Shown here one piece after another: positions 35,461 to 47,403 of a stretch of DNA of 64,000 nucleotides. Below the pieces are notes generated by a model. The model saw nothing but the letters and a program-made list of their open reading frames with translations. It did not search any database and was not told the DNA's origin. The stretch's first letter is position 1, and every line of letters starts with the position of its first letter. Made by a program: the position numbers and the translations under genes. The stretch lies in NCBI RefSeq assembly GCF_023065955.2, contig NW_026622985.1:74823931-74887930 (forward strand), in the 5' to 3' direction. The stretch is from Ursus arctos. Taxonomy: Eukaryota; Chordata; Mammalia; Carnivora; Ursidae.

Positions 35461-36467
35461 CTTCTTTCACAGGTAAGTACTCAAAAATTTTAAGAGAAGC
35501 AGTTCTACTTGAATAGGACTTGGCATAGTAATTAAAATATTTAACAGATATAAACATTTACTAAGGATTCTGCTCTTGTCTGGGTTTATATCTCAAATTA
35601 TGGCTCTGTACAAAATAGTTTCTTCTATTATTTAGCAAAGTTGCCTCTTCTTTGCTATTCATTTCTATACACATTTCTGGTTCTTCTCGTTTATTTTTGT
35701 CACCAACACTTTAAATGTCTTGTCACTTAGCATGACACATTTTATGATTCCTTATCTTAAATATAAAACCAACCTATCTTCTTCATAATAAAATGTCAAC
35801 ACTACTTGCCGTCTTTGCTGAGGTGTAATGAAAAGCACAAATTTTTTTTAGGCTTTGTTTAAAATTTTGTCAAATTTAATATACAGGAAAAAAACCCCTT
35901 AAGTATGAAGCGTATTAATACATAAACACATAATGTTTAGAGTAATAGGCGATTCACTGGATCTTAACATAGGTTTGCTGACACCTCTACACTGTTTTCC
36001 TCCTATTAAAATATATTATATCCAAGCCATGTGCATTTGTGCACGTTTCACATTATTTTAACTTTGTGACCTATCCATTTAAGGCCTTCCAAATTTCTAA
36101 ATGATTTCAACAAAGGTCTGAAAAATGTAAAAACTAAAAGGGGAAAAATCTAGAACTAAAGGGAGCTAGATAGGCCCTGGTGCTAGGTAAGCAATTCATT
36201 GTCCTTTTCCATGAATATCTGTTAGCCTAGAGAAAGAAAATAAGAGTATGTGACCACAATTCTTGGATTTTAGTCTTAAATTAGAGATACATACTTGATA
36301 CAATTCTAGCTCAAAGATGGGTACAGCCAGCAATTCTGGAAGGAATCAGGACAGAATGTATAGGGAAATTACTTTCATTTAGGAGTCTCAAAGAACACAT
36401 AAAAATTACAAGGCAAGACATGGGGAAGAAACTGAGACAAAGACACGAGGCTGTTGGAACTGAGCTA

Positions 36468-36481
36468 CCCCCCCCCCCCCC
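36468..36481. repeat. C homopolymer of 14
   Basis: Uninterrupted C-run about 220 bases before the L1 fragment at 36705. Confidence 0.9.
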
Positions 36482-36704
36482 AGGAGCAGGACTCTAGAAA
36501 AAGGCACACAATCCTTTGCTAATATTCTTACTACTATCTTTGGTTCTCAAGCCCTTCCCCAAGCTTAACTGGTCAGTTCCTTCTTTGTTTCCTGAACCTA
36601 CCCCCAGTCAGCTTCCATTGCTTGCCCCCCACAAGGACTTCAACCAATACAAATCCTCATTGGATCTTCTGCCATGTCAATTCCCCATCTCATCAACAGG
36701 TAAG

Positions 36705-37440
36705 GAGAACACTAACAGACACATGAAAAGATGCTCAACATTATTAATCATCAGGCAAATGCAAATCAAAACCAAAATGAGATATCTCACACCTGTCAGA
36801 ATACTAGGCTCAAAAAGATACAAAACAAGTGTTGGTAAGGATGTGGAGAAGAGGGAAACTTCATGCACTATGGATGTAAAGAGGTACCACTACTGTGGAA
36901 AAGAGGACTGGCAGTTCCTCGAAAAATGAAAAATAGAATTATCGTATGATCTAGTAATTCCACTACTGAGTATTTATCCAAAGAAAACACTAATTCAAGA
37001 AGATACGTACACCTCTATATTTCTCGCTGCATTATTTACAATAGCCAAGATATGAAAGCAACCCCAAAGTCCATCAACAGATGAATGAAGAGGATGTGGT
37101 ATATATACGTAATGGAATATTACTCAGCCATAAAAAGAATGAGATCTTGCCATTTCAAACAACATGGGTGGACCCAAAAGCAATTATGTTGAGTGAACTA
37201 AGTTAGAGAAAGATAAATGCCCTATGACTTCACTTATGTGTGGAATCTAAAAAACAAATGAACAAAGAACAGAAAAAAACCCAGTCTCTAAAATGCAGAG
37301 AACTGGTGGTTGCCGCGGGGTGGTGGATAGGGATACGGGCGAAACAAGTGATGGGGATCAAGAGGTACAAACTTCCAGTTATAAAATAAGTGCCAGAGAT
37401 AAAAAAAAATACAGCATAGGGAATAGAGTGAATTAATACT
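36705..37440 (+). mobile_element. LINE-1 3' end, 5' truncated
   Basis: CATGAAAAGATGCTCAACAT, TTGGTAAGGATGTGGAGAAG, AATTCCACTACTGAGTATTT, TATTTACAATAGCCAAGATA, CCCCAAAGTCCATCAACAGA, TGGAATATTACTCAGCCATA, ACAAACTTCCAGTTATAAAA, then poly-A. This is a typical 5'-truncated insertion, with C-terminal ORF2 and part of the 3' UTR only. Confidence 0.94.
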
Positions 37441-37464
37441 TAAAAAAAAAAAAAAAAAAAAAAA
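37441..37464 (+). repeat. Poly-A tail of the LINE-1 at 36705-37440
   Basis: About 24 A residues directly after the L1 3' UTR. Confidence 0.9.
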
Positions 37465-37689
37465 GAAGGTGAAACACAAACTTTCGAGGATTAGGAAGAG
37501 AACACTATAATTGAGACTAGAGGCCAAGGAGGCAGAAAAACCAGAATGTGATGCACTATATTCAAGGTGGACAGTGTTTCAGAGAGTAGGAAATGGCCAA
37601 CAGTGCCAAATGGCCAATGAGAGAGTAAGCACAGTAAAAACAGAAAGGGTACTGCTTGGTTTAACAGAGTAATCACTCAACATCTCAGC

Positions 37690-38010
37690 AAGTTATGTGA
37701 GGCCAGACTGTGATAGTTTCAAGAACAAAAATCTATCCAAGGAAGAGGAAAGAACTTCATTTAACTCTTAGGTGATCAAGATAGGGCAAGCCGGGCAAGA
37801 TCACTTTGGCTAGAAGAGCACTGTTTGCAAATGTAGGGGCAATAAAGCCAGGGAGGGTGCGGAGGGTAAGAAAATGGGAAGTTGTGCTGACAGATGAGAG
37901 CAGAAAGGAAGACTGGGGATAGGCTGTAAAGGGGCATGTTTTGCTAAGGAGTTTATAGGTTATCCCATAACATGCGATTAAAAGATGCTTTTAAGCCAGG
38001 GAATGACAAT
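37690..38010 (+). mobile_element. Possible fragment of an ancient repeat, unnamed
   Basis: GCAAGATCACTTTGGCTAGA, GGGATAGGCTGTAAAGGGGC, GGAGTTTATAGGTTATCCCA and GCTTTTAAGCCAGGGAATGA suggest the same old repeat as at 49790-50600 (blocks for TCACTCTGGCTGC and GCAGAGGAGTGACATG). Confidence 0.35.
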
Positions 38011-38040
38011 CAAATGTTTATACCCCTGAGTAAAGAATCA

Positions 38041-38052
38041 CCCCCCCCCCCC
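38041..38052. repeat. C homopolymer of 12
   Basis: Twelve C in a row, non-coding. Confidence 0.9.
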
Positions 38053-39534
38053 TCTATTCAGCTGTATACATTTCAGAGCAGAAGTGTGGTGAGGTGTCCT
38101 AACACCCAACTGAGAGATGAACTGGCCTTAAATATACATCTTTAAAACAGAGTAAGGAGAGAGTAAAAATGCTAGTAGCTGGAATCATGTTTCAATTTGT
38201 GATTAAAAACCCTTTTTGCTGACAATCAGATGTCCTTGAGACACAGAGGTCTGTAAGGACATGTATAAGGGAACATCTCAGATAAGTAGAGCTATCTCTA
38301 TACGAGACCTTGACTTTCTGGGTTCAGTTGACATTTTTCTATCTTTCTCCTTCAAATGACAGTGATTTTACACTTTAGCTAAGATTCACAATGACTAAGA
38401 TTTTATACTTTATCTAAGGTTCACAATGTGAACTTTTCACGTACCAAGTACCTTCCTGAGAGCTATGACCTTGAGAGAAAGACTAACTGCATTTACTTCA
38501 TTTCAATAAATTTGTATTTAGCACATGTTAATAACTAGGATATATTTTCTCCAATATCAGGGCCTCTGTATTTTCAGTGTGTGGAGTAGATAAATCAAAA
38601 GATTTTTCTGAGAGAAATCTACATCCTTAGTAACATTTTCCAGTGTTTTAATACACTTGAGGTTGCTTCGTCCAAATTATTTCCCCTTCGATTTAATATC
38701 ACCGCTTCCTGTCCTACTTAGTTGAAACAAAGAACACCTGCTCACTCACACTGATGCTCTTTTGTGTACCGAAAGATTAGCATTAAGCCTTCTACCAACC
38801 TCATTGTCCATAGGCTAAATCCAGTTCCCTTTATTTTCAAAGTTGGAAAGAATCCTGGAATTTACAATACGGAACTGATCAAACTCCCAACTCCTTACCA
38901 AATGAGTATTTGGCCTGACAGAGAACCATTCAATTCCTTCCTTCTATATAGTACTTTTTTTTTTTTAAATAAGGCCCTTTTCAAATAAAACAGTAAAAGT
39001 ATAATCTTGATTCAGTAGTTTTTCCTGACATTAACTTGTTAAAGGATAGAGATTAAAAACATTGTTATTTACATGATGGAGGCTGAGGAGGGCATATGCA
39101 AAAGAAAAACCAAGGTGTATAAATTATTCCTTAATCTCTTCTGAAATCTCTACTTCATAATGAACCATTACAGGAAAGGGCTCTTAGAATGCACTTAGCA
39201 GACTGTGCTCCCTGAAGGCAGAAGCTATTCTGTGGTACAGCGTCTCATCTGTGGCTTCTAGGTTAATGTAAGCCAGTATCTTCAATTAAGCCCTTCTTCA
39301 CCACGATTCCCCTTCATATCCCAGACTAGACACTTACCAAGTTATTTGTTGGCTGGCTGACTGGATAGATGCTCAGAGAAATTAGAAATAAAAATGCAAA
39401 CCTAAAATTGATACTTGAGAAAAAGGCTTGCGAAATTTGGTAACAGAAAATGATGGTAGTGATTTTGTAGGCCAGAGTTTGTATGCTATTTGCCAGTCTG
39501 TAAAAATTTATGAAACTCTCATCTTTCCATTCCT

Positions 39535-39741
39535 GTGGTAGGTAGAGTAGGTTTCCCACAGATGTCTCTACACATCCTAATCTGCAGAAACTGTGAGCAG
39601 GTCACCTTACATGGCAAAAGAGATTTGAGGTAGCAGGTGGAATTCAGATCGCTAATTAGCCAACCTTAAAATAGGAAGATAATCTTAGGTTATTGAGGTG
39701 GGACCGATACAATGACCGGAGTTATTAGGGAAGAGGAAGGT
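39535..39741 (+). mobile_element. MaLR-like LTR, 5' part
   Basis: GTGGTAGGTAGAGTAGGTTT, ...CTACACATCCTAATCTGCAG, GTCACCTTACATGGCAAAAG, GAGATTTGAGG... TTATTGAGGTGGGACC is the front half of an old LTR of MLT/MaLR style. It is cut by the SINE at 39758 and continues at 39975. It carries no viral genes. Confidence 0.55.
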
Positions 39742-39757
39742 AGAAGAGTGGGTGTTG

Positions 39758-39957
39758 GGGGCTCCTGGGTGGCACAGCGGTTAAGCATCTCCCTTCGGCT
39801 CAGGGCGTGATCCCGGCGTTCTGGGATCGAGCCCCACATCAGGCTCCTCTGCTATGAGCCTGCTTCTTCCTCTCCCACTCCCCCTGCTTGTGTTCCCTCT
39901 CTCGCTGGCTGTCTCTATCTCTGTCAAATAAATAAATAAAATCTTTAAAAAAAAAAA
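39758..39957 (+). mobile_element. CAN SINE, young, inserted in an LTR
   Basis: GGGGCTCCTGGGTGGCACAG head, body of the major subfamily, AAATAAATAAATAAAATCTT tail and poly-A. Perfect target duplication AGAAGAGTGGGTGTTG at 39742-39757 and 39959-39974. Confidence 0.98.
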
Positions 39958-39974
39958 AGAAGAGTGGGTGTTGG

Positions 39975-40256
39975 AGCCATGAGATGTGAGAAACACTCAA
40001 TTGGCCAGTGATGGCTTTGGACACGGAAAGAGGCCATAGCCAAGGAATACAAGCAGTCTCTAGAAACCGAAAAGGTAAAAATAAATTGCATTCTTCCTTA
40101 GATCCTCTGGAAAGAACTCCACTCTGCCAACATCTTGATTTTAGCTTACTGAGATTCATTTTGGACTTCTGACCTCCACAAATGTAAGACAATAAATTTG
40201 TTTTGTTTTTGGTAATTTGTCAAAGTCACAATAGGAAACTAATACAGATAATAAAG
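39975..40256 (+). mobile_element. MaLR-like LTR, 3' part
   Basis: AGCCATGAGATGTGAGAAAC, GAGGCCATAGCCAAGGAATA, CCAACATCTTGATTTTAGCT, TTTTGGACTTCTGACCTCCA, CAATAAATTTGTTTTGTTTT, GGAAACTAATACAG. The AATAAA and ...CTAATACA end fit an LTR 3' end. It is a solo LTR with no internal region beside it. Confidence 0.6.
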
Positions 40257-40536
40257 GCTGAAATTTGATCATGAAAGAACACAAAATGACGAGATTTGAT
40301 TAAAAAAAAAAAAACCCTAAATTTACCTTTTAAATTTCTTCTGCCAACTATGTGATTCAAAGACATTTTTACATACAGACTTCTATCAGTAGCTTTGTCT
40401 GATTATTTTAACAAGAGGTTTCTGTGTGTGCTTATTTCTCTCACATTCCTGAAGCATTCTGCTTACATGAAATCTTTTGAAAAAGTTTTTTTATTTTGTT
40501 AAAGTTTTGACTTTCCTTATCCTATAAATTTTTTAA

Positions 40537-40839
40537 ATGATTAATAATGAGGCTGATTATTTTGGTTACTGGAATGAAGACCAACATGGATATATTTCTA
40601 ACAAATTTAAAGTTTCACAAACCCAAATGATTAAGGATTATTTCTATTACCAAGTCTTTCTTAAAGATTTTGAAAGACATAGTCAAGGCTGTCACTATAT
40701 TTTTTATGGCTCAGTTAAAGATATTGGCCTTTATTCATCTTCATATATCACTTTTACTGCTTGTAAGGTGTCGATTTCTCCTTGGATGGAGCAATATATT
40801 CCATTACCACTACATCTGTGTTTTTTAAGACTTATCTAG
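40537..40839 (+). other. Unassigned 100-codon open frame, probably chance
   Basis: An open frame on the plus strand starts MINNEADYFGYWNEDQHGYI and includes a Phe/Tyr-rich middle (KDYFYYQVFLKDFERH). I do not recognise it. It lies outside any transposon I recognise and opposite to CADPS2. There is no Kozak-like context of note, splice signal or A-tail. In AT-rich intron, a frame this long can arise by chance; I include it because it is unusually long for a repeat-free stretch. Confidence 0.12.
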
Positions 40840-40984
40840 ACAGAAAAGCATCATTATTATTCTTGATCTATTCCCCTCAACCATAAATTATGAATAGCAG
40901 TAACCTTTATATTTCCTTACCAATACAGTTTCTATTAGAGGATACTGCATGAGAAGCTTTATCCCGTTTCTTTTTACTAGTCTG

Positions 40985-41155
40985 GTTATAATAATGCCTG
41001 GCATTTATAAAGAACCTTTCAACTGAATGCCACAAAGTGCTTTGTAAAATTTAAATTAATTCTCACATCACCCTTAAAAGATAGGCATTACTCTTGTTAT
41101 GTAAATAACTTGACACTGAAGTTAAATGAATAACTAAGGAAAATTACTTCAGGAT
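40985..41155 (-). mobile_element. MIR-like relic
   Basis: GCCACAAAGTGCTTTGTAAA, AATTAATTCTCACATCACCC, TTAAAAGATAGGCATTACTC, ...GACACTGAAGTTAAATGAAT follows MIR order in reverse. Strongly diverged. Confidence 0.5.
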
Positions 41156-41855
41156 AACAATAGACACTTTCAGTGTTACAACCCCCTCCCTCAACCCAAC
41201 AGATTATTCCCTTAATTATTTCACAAACATTATAATTACTAACGTAGCTTTGTTCTTGCTTGGGTGATTAAACACTGTAAGAATACATATGTATGTATTT
41301 ACCTATCTATTGATTTAAGTACTGTAAGAATTTTCAGAGCCAAGTCCATTTTATTTCTGTTAATCCAGAACATTCAATGGTAGGGTGGGAAGGAGAAGGT
41401 TACAGACTACGTCTAAACCTGAGTAACTCCAGCTGCATCCTTAAATATAGGTGATAGACATTCAGTATACGGTAAGGTAAGATAGAGGGTGGTGGGGAAT
41501 AAAGGTCAGGGCAGAGAACGAGAAGTTAAGTGTCTTGGCCTCTTGCTCTCCTGGCTATTTTCACAGAGCCAATACCAGAGTCAAGTTCTTCTGGAAGCAG
41601 GTTTTAAACTTCTCAGTTTCTGGTGCTCAATAATGAATCTGAATCTTGTACCTCTTACCTAAAGAATTTGTTTTTGACTCGAACACTACAGACAATAACT
41701 AGCAGGGAACAGAAGTACTTAGCTTTTCTGAACCAGTGCTAAACACCGTGAAGGTGAATGTTAAGTGGCTCCGAATAGCTCCAAGATGCACAGGACCGTC
41801 CTTCCTTAATGCAGCAACTATAAGAGGAGGCTTGTAATGGACTTGAGGATGTTCT

Positions 41856-42060
41856 TTTTTTTTTTTTTTAAAGATTTTTTATTTATTTATTCGACAGAGA
41901 TAGAGACAGCCAGCGAGAGAGGGAACACAAGCAGGGGGAGTGGGAGAGGAGGAAGCAGGCTCATAGCAGAGGAGCCTGATGTGGGGCTCGATCCCATAAC
42001 GCCGGGACCACGCCCTGAGCCTAAGGCAGACGCTTAACCGCTGTGCCACCCAGGCGCCCC
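41856..42060 (-). mobile_element. CAN SINE, young full-length copy
   Basis: T-run, AAAGATTTTTTATTTATTTA tail and CCACCCAGGCGCCCC head. Target duplication GGACTTGAGGATGTTCT at 41839-41855 and 42063-42079, perfect over 17 bp. Confidence 0.97.
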
Positions 42061-42599
42061 AAGGACTTGAGGATGTTCTAACCTGCTTCCTCCGTGTATT
42101 AAGAGCGACGGGCTCAACATATTAGAATATCACTCTTTCTGTAGGATCTACACCACACATTATTCTGCAGTTGTTGCACTTTCTCACTTGGTAAGGAAGC
42201 TCAGGCAGTCAAACGAAGGGAGTTATTCTACTGTCTACCACAATTTTGCATAGGAGAAATGAAACGGAATCAGGCAAAGTTCAAGAGATTCATTTCTTCA
42301 TTCATCTTCCCAACATTAACTGGACATGTATTGTAGGTCAGAAACTATTAGATGTTGGTGAAATGATACTATGTCCTAGGCCCCACATTCGACAGGAAAT
42401 GGAAATACCCTACTGTAAGTTTTTACACTACATACAGTCTTATATCATTTGTGATGAGTTAAAGCAACACTTAGAATAAGTTATTGATAATAAGTCAACA
42501 AAGAAAAAATGGAACCATAAAAACATTCAATTAGTCTAAAGAAGAGAAAAAAGGGAATAAAGGACAGGAGAGACAGAACAAACAGCTAAATGACAGATT

Positions 42600-44830
42600 T
42601 AAACTTAACCACGTCAATAACTCATAATAACGATTAAAAGATTGCCAGATTGAATAAAAAATAGAAACCCAATTATACGCTGCTTAAAGAAACATATTTT
42701 ACAAGTAAAAAAATAGATCAAAGGATGGAAAAAGATAATATGCTAACACTTGTTTAAAACAATCTGGGACGGCTAAGATAAAGTATATTTTAAAGCAAAG
42801 TATATTACAAGGGATAAGGAAGGTCATTTCATAATGAAAAAGCAGTCAATTAATAAAAAGGACATGGAGATCATTAATAGTTGTGCACTGAGCAACAGAT
42901 CTTCAAGATACAAGAAGAAAAAAAATGATAGAACAAGTCCAAAATTATACTGAGATTAATACCAATTTCTCAAAAATTGATAAAAAAAAGTATATAGAAA
43001 ACCAATAAAGATATGGAAGATCTGAATAATAATCTGAACTATCTGACTTTTCTGAAACACCCTATTAAACAGTGGAGGAATACACAGTGTTTCTAAATGC
43101 ATGTGGAACATTCACCAGATGGACCATATTGTGGGTGATAAACTAAGCCTCAGTAAATTTTAAAAGGATCAAAGTTCTCTAAGTATATTCTCTAATCATA
43201 ACAGACTTCAATTAGAAATTAATAACAGAACTCGGAAAAACCCTAAAATATGTGGAAACTAAATGACACATGCTTAATAACCTACGGCCAAAGGGAAAAA
43301 AATCAAAATAAAACTTAGTATTTTCAAAAGGATGAAAAAAAAAAAAAAGACAAAAAGCTGTTGGATGCCACTAACACAATAATTAGCAAATGGGCATTTA
43401 TAGCCCCAAATACTTTGTTTAGAAAAAATAGGTTTTTCTCAAATCAATGCCTTCCACTTCTAAGAAACAGAAAAAGTATTATAAATTAAATTCAAGATAC
43501 ATAAAAGAAATAATAAAGATCACAGCCCAAATAAAAATTAGCAGAAGGAACTTTATCAACTTGGTGAAGGGGATCTACCAAAAAACCCTACACAGCTAAT
43601 ATTATACTTAATGTTGAACAAAGACTGGATGCTTCCCCCCCCAAAAAAAATTGAGAACAAGACAAGGATGTCCATTTTCACTACTTCTTTTCAACACGGT
43701 ATGGAGGTTCTAGTAGGTATAATAAGGCAACAAAAGGAAACTAAAACCATCTAGATTAGAAAGGAAAGCCAAAGTGTATTTTTAGACAATAATATTGCCT
43801 ATGGAAAAACAACCTACCAAATGCTACTACAACTAGGGAGTTCAGCAACACTGCAGGGTCCAAGATCAATATAGAAAAGTCATCTGTATTTCAATATACT
43901 GGCAATATCTAATTTAAAAAATTAAAACAAAATGATACCACTTAGAATAGCATCAAAAACATGAAATACTCAATGACAGATCAGATTTAAAAAAATGCAA
44001 AACCTTGCTATGAGGAATGAAGAAAGACCTAAATAAAGGGAGGGATATACTATATTCATGGGTCGAAAGACCCAATACTGTTGATCAGTTCCCAAACTGA
44101 TCTACAGATTCAGTGAAATCACAGTCAAAATACACTCAGTGTTTTTTATAGGCAGCTACAAACTGATTTCAAAATTCATAGGAGAAAGCAAAGAACTTAG
44201 AACAGTCAAGAGAACTGGAGAATAAAAACAAAAACAAAGCTGGAGAACTACCAGTCCTTTGTATGAGAGACTTACGATAAAGCTAATCAGAGCAGTGCAC
44301 CATTGGCATTAAGACAGGAAAACAGATCAATGGAACAGACTAGAGAGTCCAGAAATAGACCCATACAATTGATTTGCAACAAAACGCTAAGGAAATTCGG
44401 TGAAGTCTTTTCAATAAACAGTACCAGAACACCCGGGTAGTCATACGTCCAAAAAGTAGACCTCAATCTATACATAGCTCTAAACACACAAAAATTAACT
44501 AGAAATGGATCAAAGATCTAAACGTGGAAATCTAAAACCATGGAACTTCTAGAAGAAAACAGGGACGAATTCTGACCTTGGGCTAGGCCAAGATTTCTTA
44601 CACACAGCACCAAAAGCATGAGCCATAAAAACAAATTCACAAGCTGGACTTCATCAAAATTAAAAACTCCTGCACTTTGAAACACACTTTTAACAGAACG
44701 AAAAGACAAACTACAGACTGGGAGAATATTTAGAAAGCATATCTCTGATAAAGGAGTTGTAAACAATTTATTATGGTTTTTCCAGACTCAAGAACAACAA
44801 GCAACTCAATTAAAAATTGGGGATTCATCA
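42600..44830 (+). mobile_element. LINE-1 ORF2 region, old and degraded
   Basis: Runs in ORF2 order: GGTCATTTCATAATGAAAAA, CATGTGGAACATTCACCAGA, GGACCATATTGTGGGTGATA, TTAGAAATTAATAACAGAAC, then CAAGGATGTCCATTTTCACT (RT region), TCAATATACTGGCAATATCT, GAACTACCAGTCC, ACTAGAAATGGATCAAAGAT, TAGAAGAAAACAGGGACGAA, CACAAGCTGGACTTCATCAA. No long open frame survives. The 5' limit is approximate. It is interrupted by two SINEs and resumes at 45035 and 45307. Confidence 0.9.
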
Positions 44831-45034
44831 GGGCACTTCGGTGGCTCCATCGGTTAAGTGTTCAACTCTTGATTTTGGCTCAAGTCATGACCTCAGGGTC
44901 ATGAGATCAAGCCCTGCTTGGGCTCTGTGCTGGGTGTGGAGCCTGCTTAAGAGTCTCTCTCTCTTTCTCTCTCTCTGCCCCTGCCCCCAGCCCTTGCATG
45001 CATGCGCTCAAAAAAAAAAAAAAAAAAAAAAAAG
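44831..45034 (+). mobile_element. CAN SINE (older subfamily) inserted in LINE-1
   Basis: GGGCACTTCGGTGGCTCCAT head, TCTTGATTTTGGCTCAAGTC and a CTCTCTCTCTTTCTCTCTCT body. The tail is a pure A-run of about 23. Target duplication TGGGGATTCATCA before and TGGGGCTTCATCA after. Confidence 0.95.
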
Positions 45035-45092
45035 GTGGGGCTTCATCAAAGATGATGTACGGATGACAAGCATGCCAAAAGATGTTCAACAT
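45035..45092 (+). mobile_element. LINE-1 segment between two SINEs
   Basis: CTTCATCAAAGATGATGTAC ... CAAAAGATGTTCAACAT continues the ORF2 C-terminal region of the flanking L1. Confidence 0.8.
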
Positions 45093-45289
45093 GGGGGTGC
45101 CTGTGTGGCGCAGCCGTTAAGCGTCTGCCTTTGGCTCAGGGCGTGATCCCAGGGTCCTGGGATCGAGCCCCACATCAGGCTCCTCCGCTGGGAGCCTGCT
45201 TCTTCCTCTCCCACACCCCCTGCTTGTGTTCCCTCTCTCGCTGGCTGTCTCTGTCAAATTAAATAAATTCTTAAAAAAATAAAAAAAAA
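45093..45289 (+). mobile_element. CAN SINE (young subfamily) inserted in LINE-1
   Basis: GGGGGTGCCTGTGTGGCGCA head, CTCAGGGCGTGATCCCAGGG body and A-rich tail. Perfect target duplication AAAAGATGTTCAACAT at 45077-45092 and just after the tail. Confidence 0.97.
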
Positions 45290-45306
45290 AAAAGATGTTC
45301 AACATG

Positions 45307-45390
45307 ATTACATTAGTTGTTAGAGAAGGGCAAATTAAAACCATAATGAAATAACACACGCCTATTAGAAATAAGAGCTAAGTATAGTGT
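45307..45390 (+). mobile_element. LINE-1, end of the interrupted copy
   Basis: GATTACATTAGTTGTTAGAG, GGCAAATTAAAACCATAATG, AAATAACACACGCCTATTAG resumes the L1 C-terminal block, then stops. Confidence 0.8.
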
Positions 45391-47403
45391 ATGTGTCTAA
45401 TATCTGCTCTTTCTGGGAGAGAGGCAGACCTCTATTACTATGGGGAAATTGAAATGTCAACTTCTGCTAATATAATCACCCACATGGACCCACCATGGAG
45501 GATCCTATTTATAACCTGTTCACCCTCCTGAATGTGAGAAAGTAAGAAAATGCTTTCCTTTACCTCTACAGTGAAGATGCCAGCCAACCCCTTACAGAAG
45601 GTCCCAGGTAGAGTCACTAACAGCTGAAGCATGTTATTGGAGGCTCCCTTCCTTCAAAGTCAGACTCTGAATGATAAGTCTTCTCTAACTCTTCACAGCA
45701 TGTGATTAATGAGCCAGACATAATTAATTGCAGCTAGAAAAAGTATGTAGAAAGAATGTGCACTGTGTATGATTTATCTCTGGCTCTCCACCCATCTGTG
45801 GTCCTGCCTCTTGTCACTGGCATGGCTCTTCAGAGAGGACAGCAGAGTCCTGTGACAAATGGCTACATGAATGGACTAAAGGAGGAAGGAGATCTTTTCT
45901 GTGGTTTTTAGTTTCAGAGAAGCTACACTCCTTGCTAAAACCAGAAAACATCCATGGTATAGGGTGAGTTGAAATTAGGCACATGAAATGCAAATGAGTA
46001 TTCCACTTTGCAGTAGAGGATGTTATTTCGCTGAGCACGGTAGCAGTCATCCAGTGCTGGGATTTCAATAAAACTAGATATTAAGTTCTGCTTTCAAAGT
46101 GAAGAAAAATACTTATTATGATTTCACTAGCAGCTTCTCTAATGCTTGATTCATATGTAGATGAATCAAGTCCATATAATGCTGGAAACTTTTTTTTTTA
46201 ATCCTCAAATATAAATTTTGACTGAGTGAAGGAAAAAGCCCTGAAGTGATTAACTGTATATTTATTTTTGAATGGTTAGGATGCTTACTCAAAACATGTG
46301 TAGTCTACTCCTAATTTATTACTTTGTATGTTGAAATCAGCGGTTCTATGATGACTGTGTACAAAACCAGGCAATTAAGAGAAAAGTTTAAGCTCAATGG
46401 GATCTAACCAGTTATATATGGGGTATCCAATTAACTATGGTAAGTCTGGCTAAAATAATTAAAGTAGCTCCTAAAAGTTTTAACATTCATGAAGAGCTTA
46501 GAGAATTCAATTCACCCAAAGCTGTTATTCTCCCTTGAGAATAACAGAAAAGGATATCGCTAGAAAAACCAGAGGGGCAAGAAAGAGAAAATCAGACTGA
46601 CCAGTTAATTAGAGCTCTTGACAGTATTTCTCTCCCAAGAAGACAGACCTTTTAACACACCACTGTATCACTTCTCTTGTCAAGATTCAAAAACAAAAAT
46701 CATGCATATTCTGATCACTCTGCAGACAGATCTCCTTTGATGCTTCATAAAGCCAACAGAAGAAACAACTCAATAAAAAAGGCAAATATATAAGCTAAGT
46801 TTTACTTGCTACACTAAGCCATTACAAGCTGCCTGAAAGATAATAGTTCATTTTAATGGAGTAATCAATTCAGCAATTCTAATTCACCTTAGTATTTAAA
46901 ATGTATCTGAAATTAACCACCAGCTGCTATTTCCATATAGTATTTGTATTTCTAAAACAAGCATGATGACTGTCACTGTGAATCATGAGGTATGAACATC
47001 TCAAGAAATGTTAAATAGAAGTACAGATATTCAAGGAAAAAGGTGAAAAAATACACAAAATGAAAACCTTAATTTCAAGAATATTACCAATGTATACCTA
47101 ATAGGTAAGCAAACTGTTAAGTCTTTTGCTATCTTAAAATATTATTTAATCAAATTAGAAGAAAGATGATCTGGCTCCAATGCACCGTAAGGGAAAATAG
47201 GTTCTCTGATTTGTATGAGTCTCCATCCTCAGAGACGCCAAAGAACTAGCATCCTTCTGTGTGTACCAATGATGTGGAACCATGGCCTCAACTAAAGAGT
47301 ATGACTAGACACTAGGCTTTTTCTAAAGACTTTTAGAACATCTTTATAGCAATGCTTCTAAAACTAAAAAGTCACTTTGGTGGAAACTTTAAAAATTCAC
47401 TTG
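45391..47403. other. CADPS2 intron, no gene seen
   Basis: 45400-46075 is GC-balanced and ends with TTTCAATAAAACTAG, which might be an old LTR, but I cannot assign it. 46080-47390 shows nothing recognisable. Confidence 0.35.

Larger units (their letters stand above)
32954..36704. other. CADPS2 intron, mostly unassigned
   Basis: Two C-runs (33757, 34737), a possible old repeat at 34990-35460, and unassigned frames on both strands at 34052-34996 lacking any recognisable domain. No gene is supported. Confidence 0.4.

Noticed and set aside
36516..36929. 137-codon plus-strand frame, the longest in the window
   Set aside because: Its second half is LINE-1 3' ORF2 sequence out of frame; the first half is unassigned intron. 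No coherent domain.
37465..37510. Possible target duplication of the 36705 LINE-1 (AGGAGAACACTA versus AGAGAACACTA)
   Set aside because: The second copy is about 30 bp beyond the poly-A tail, so it does not fit a simple insertion; left as coincidence.
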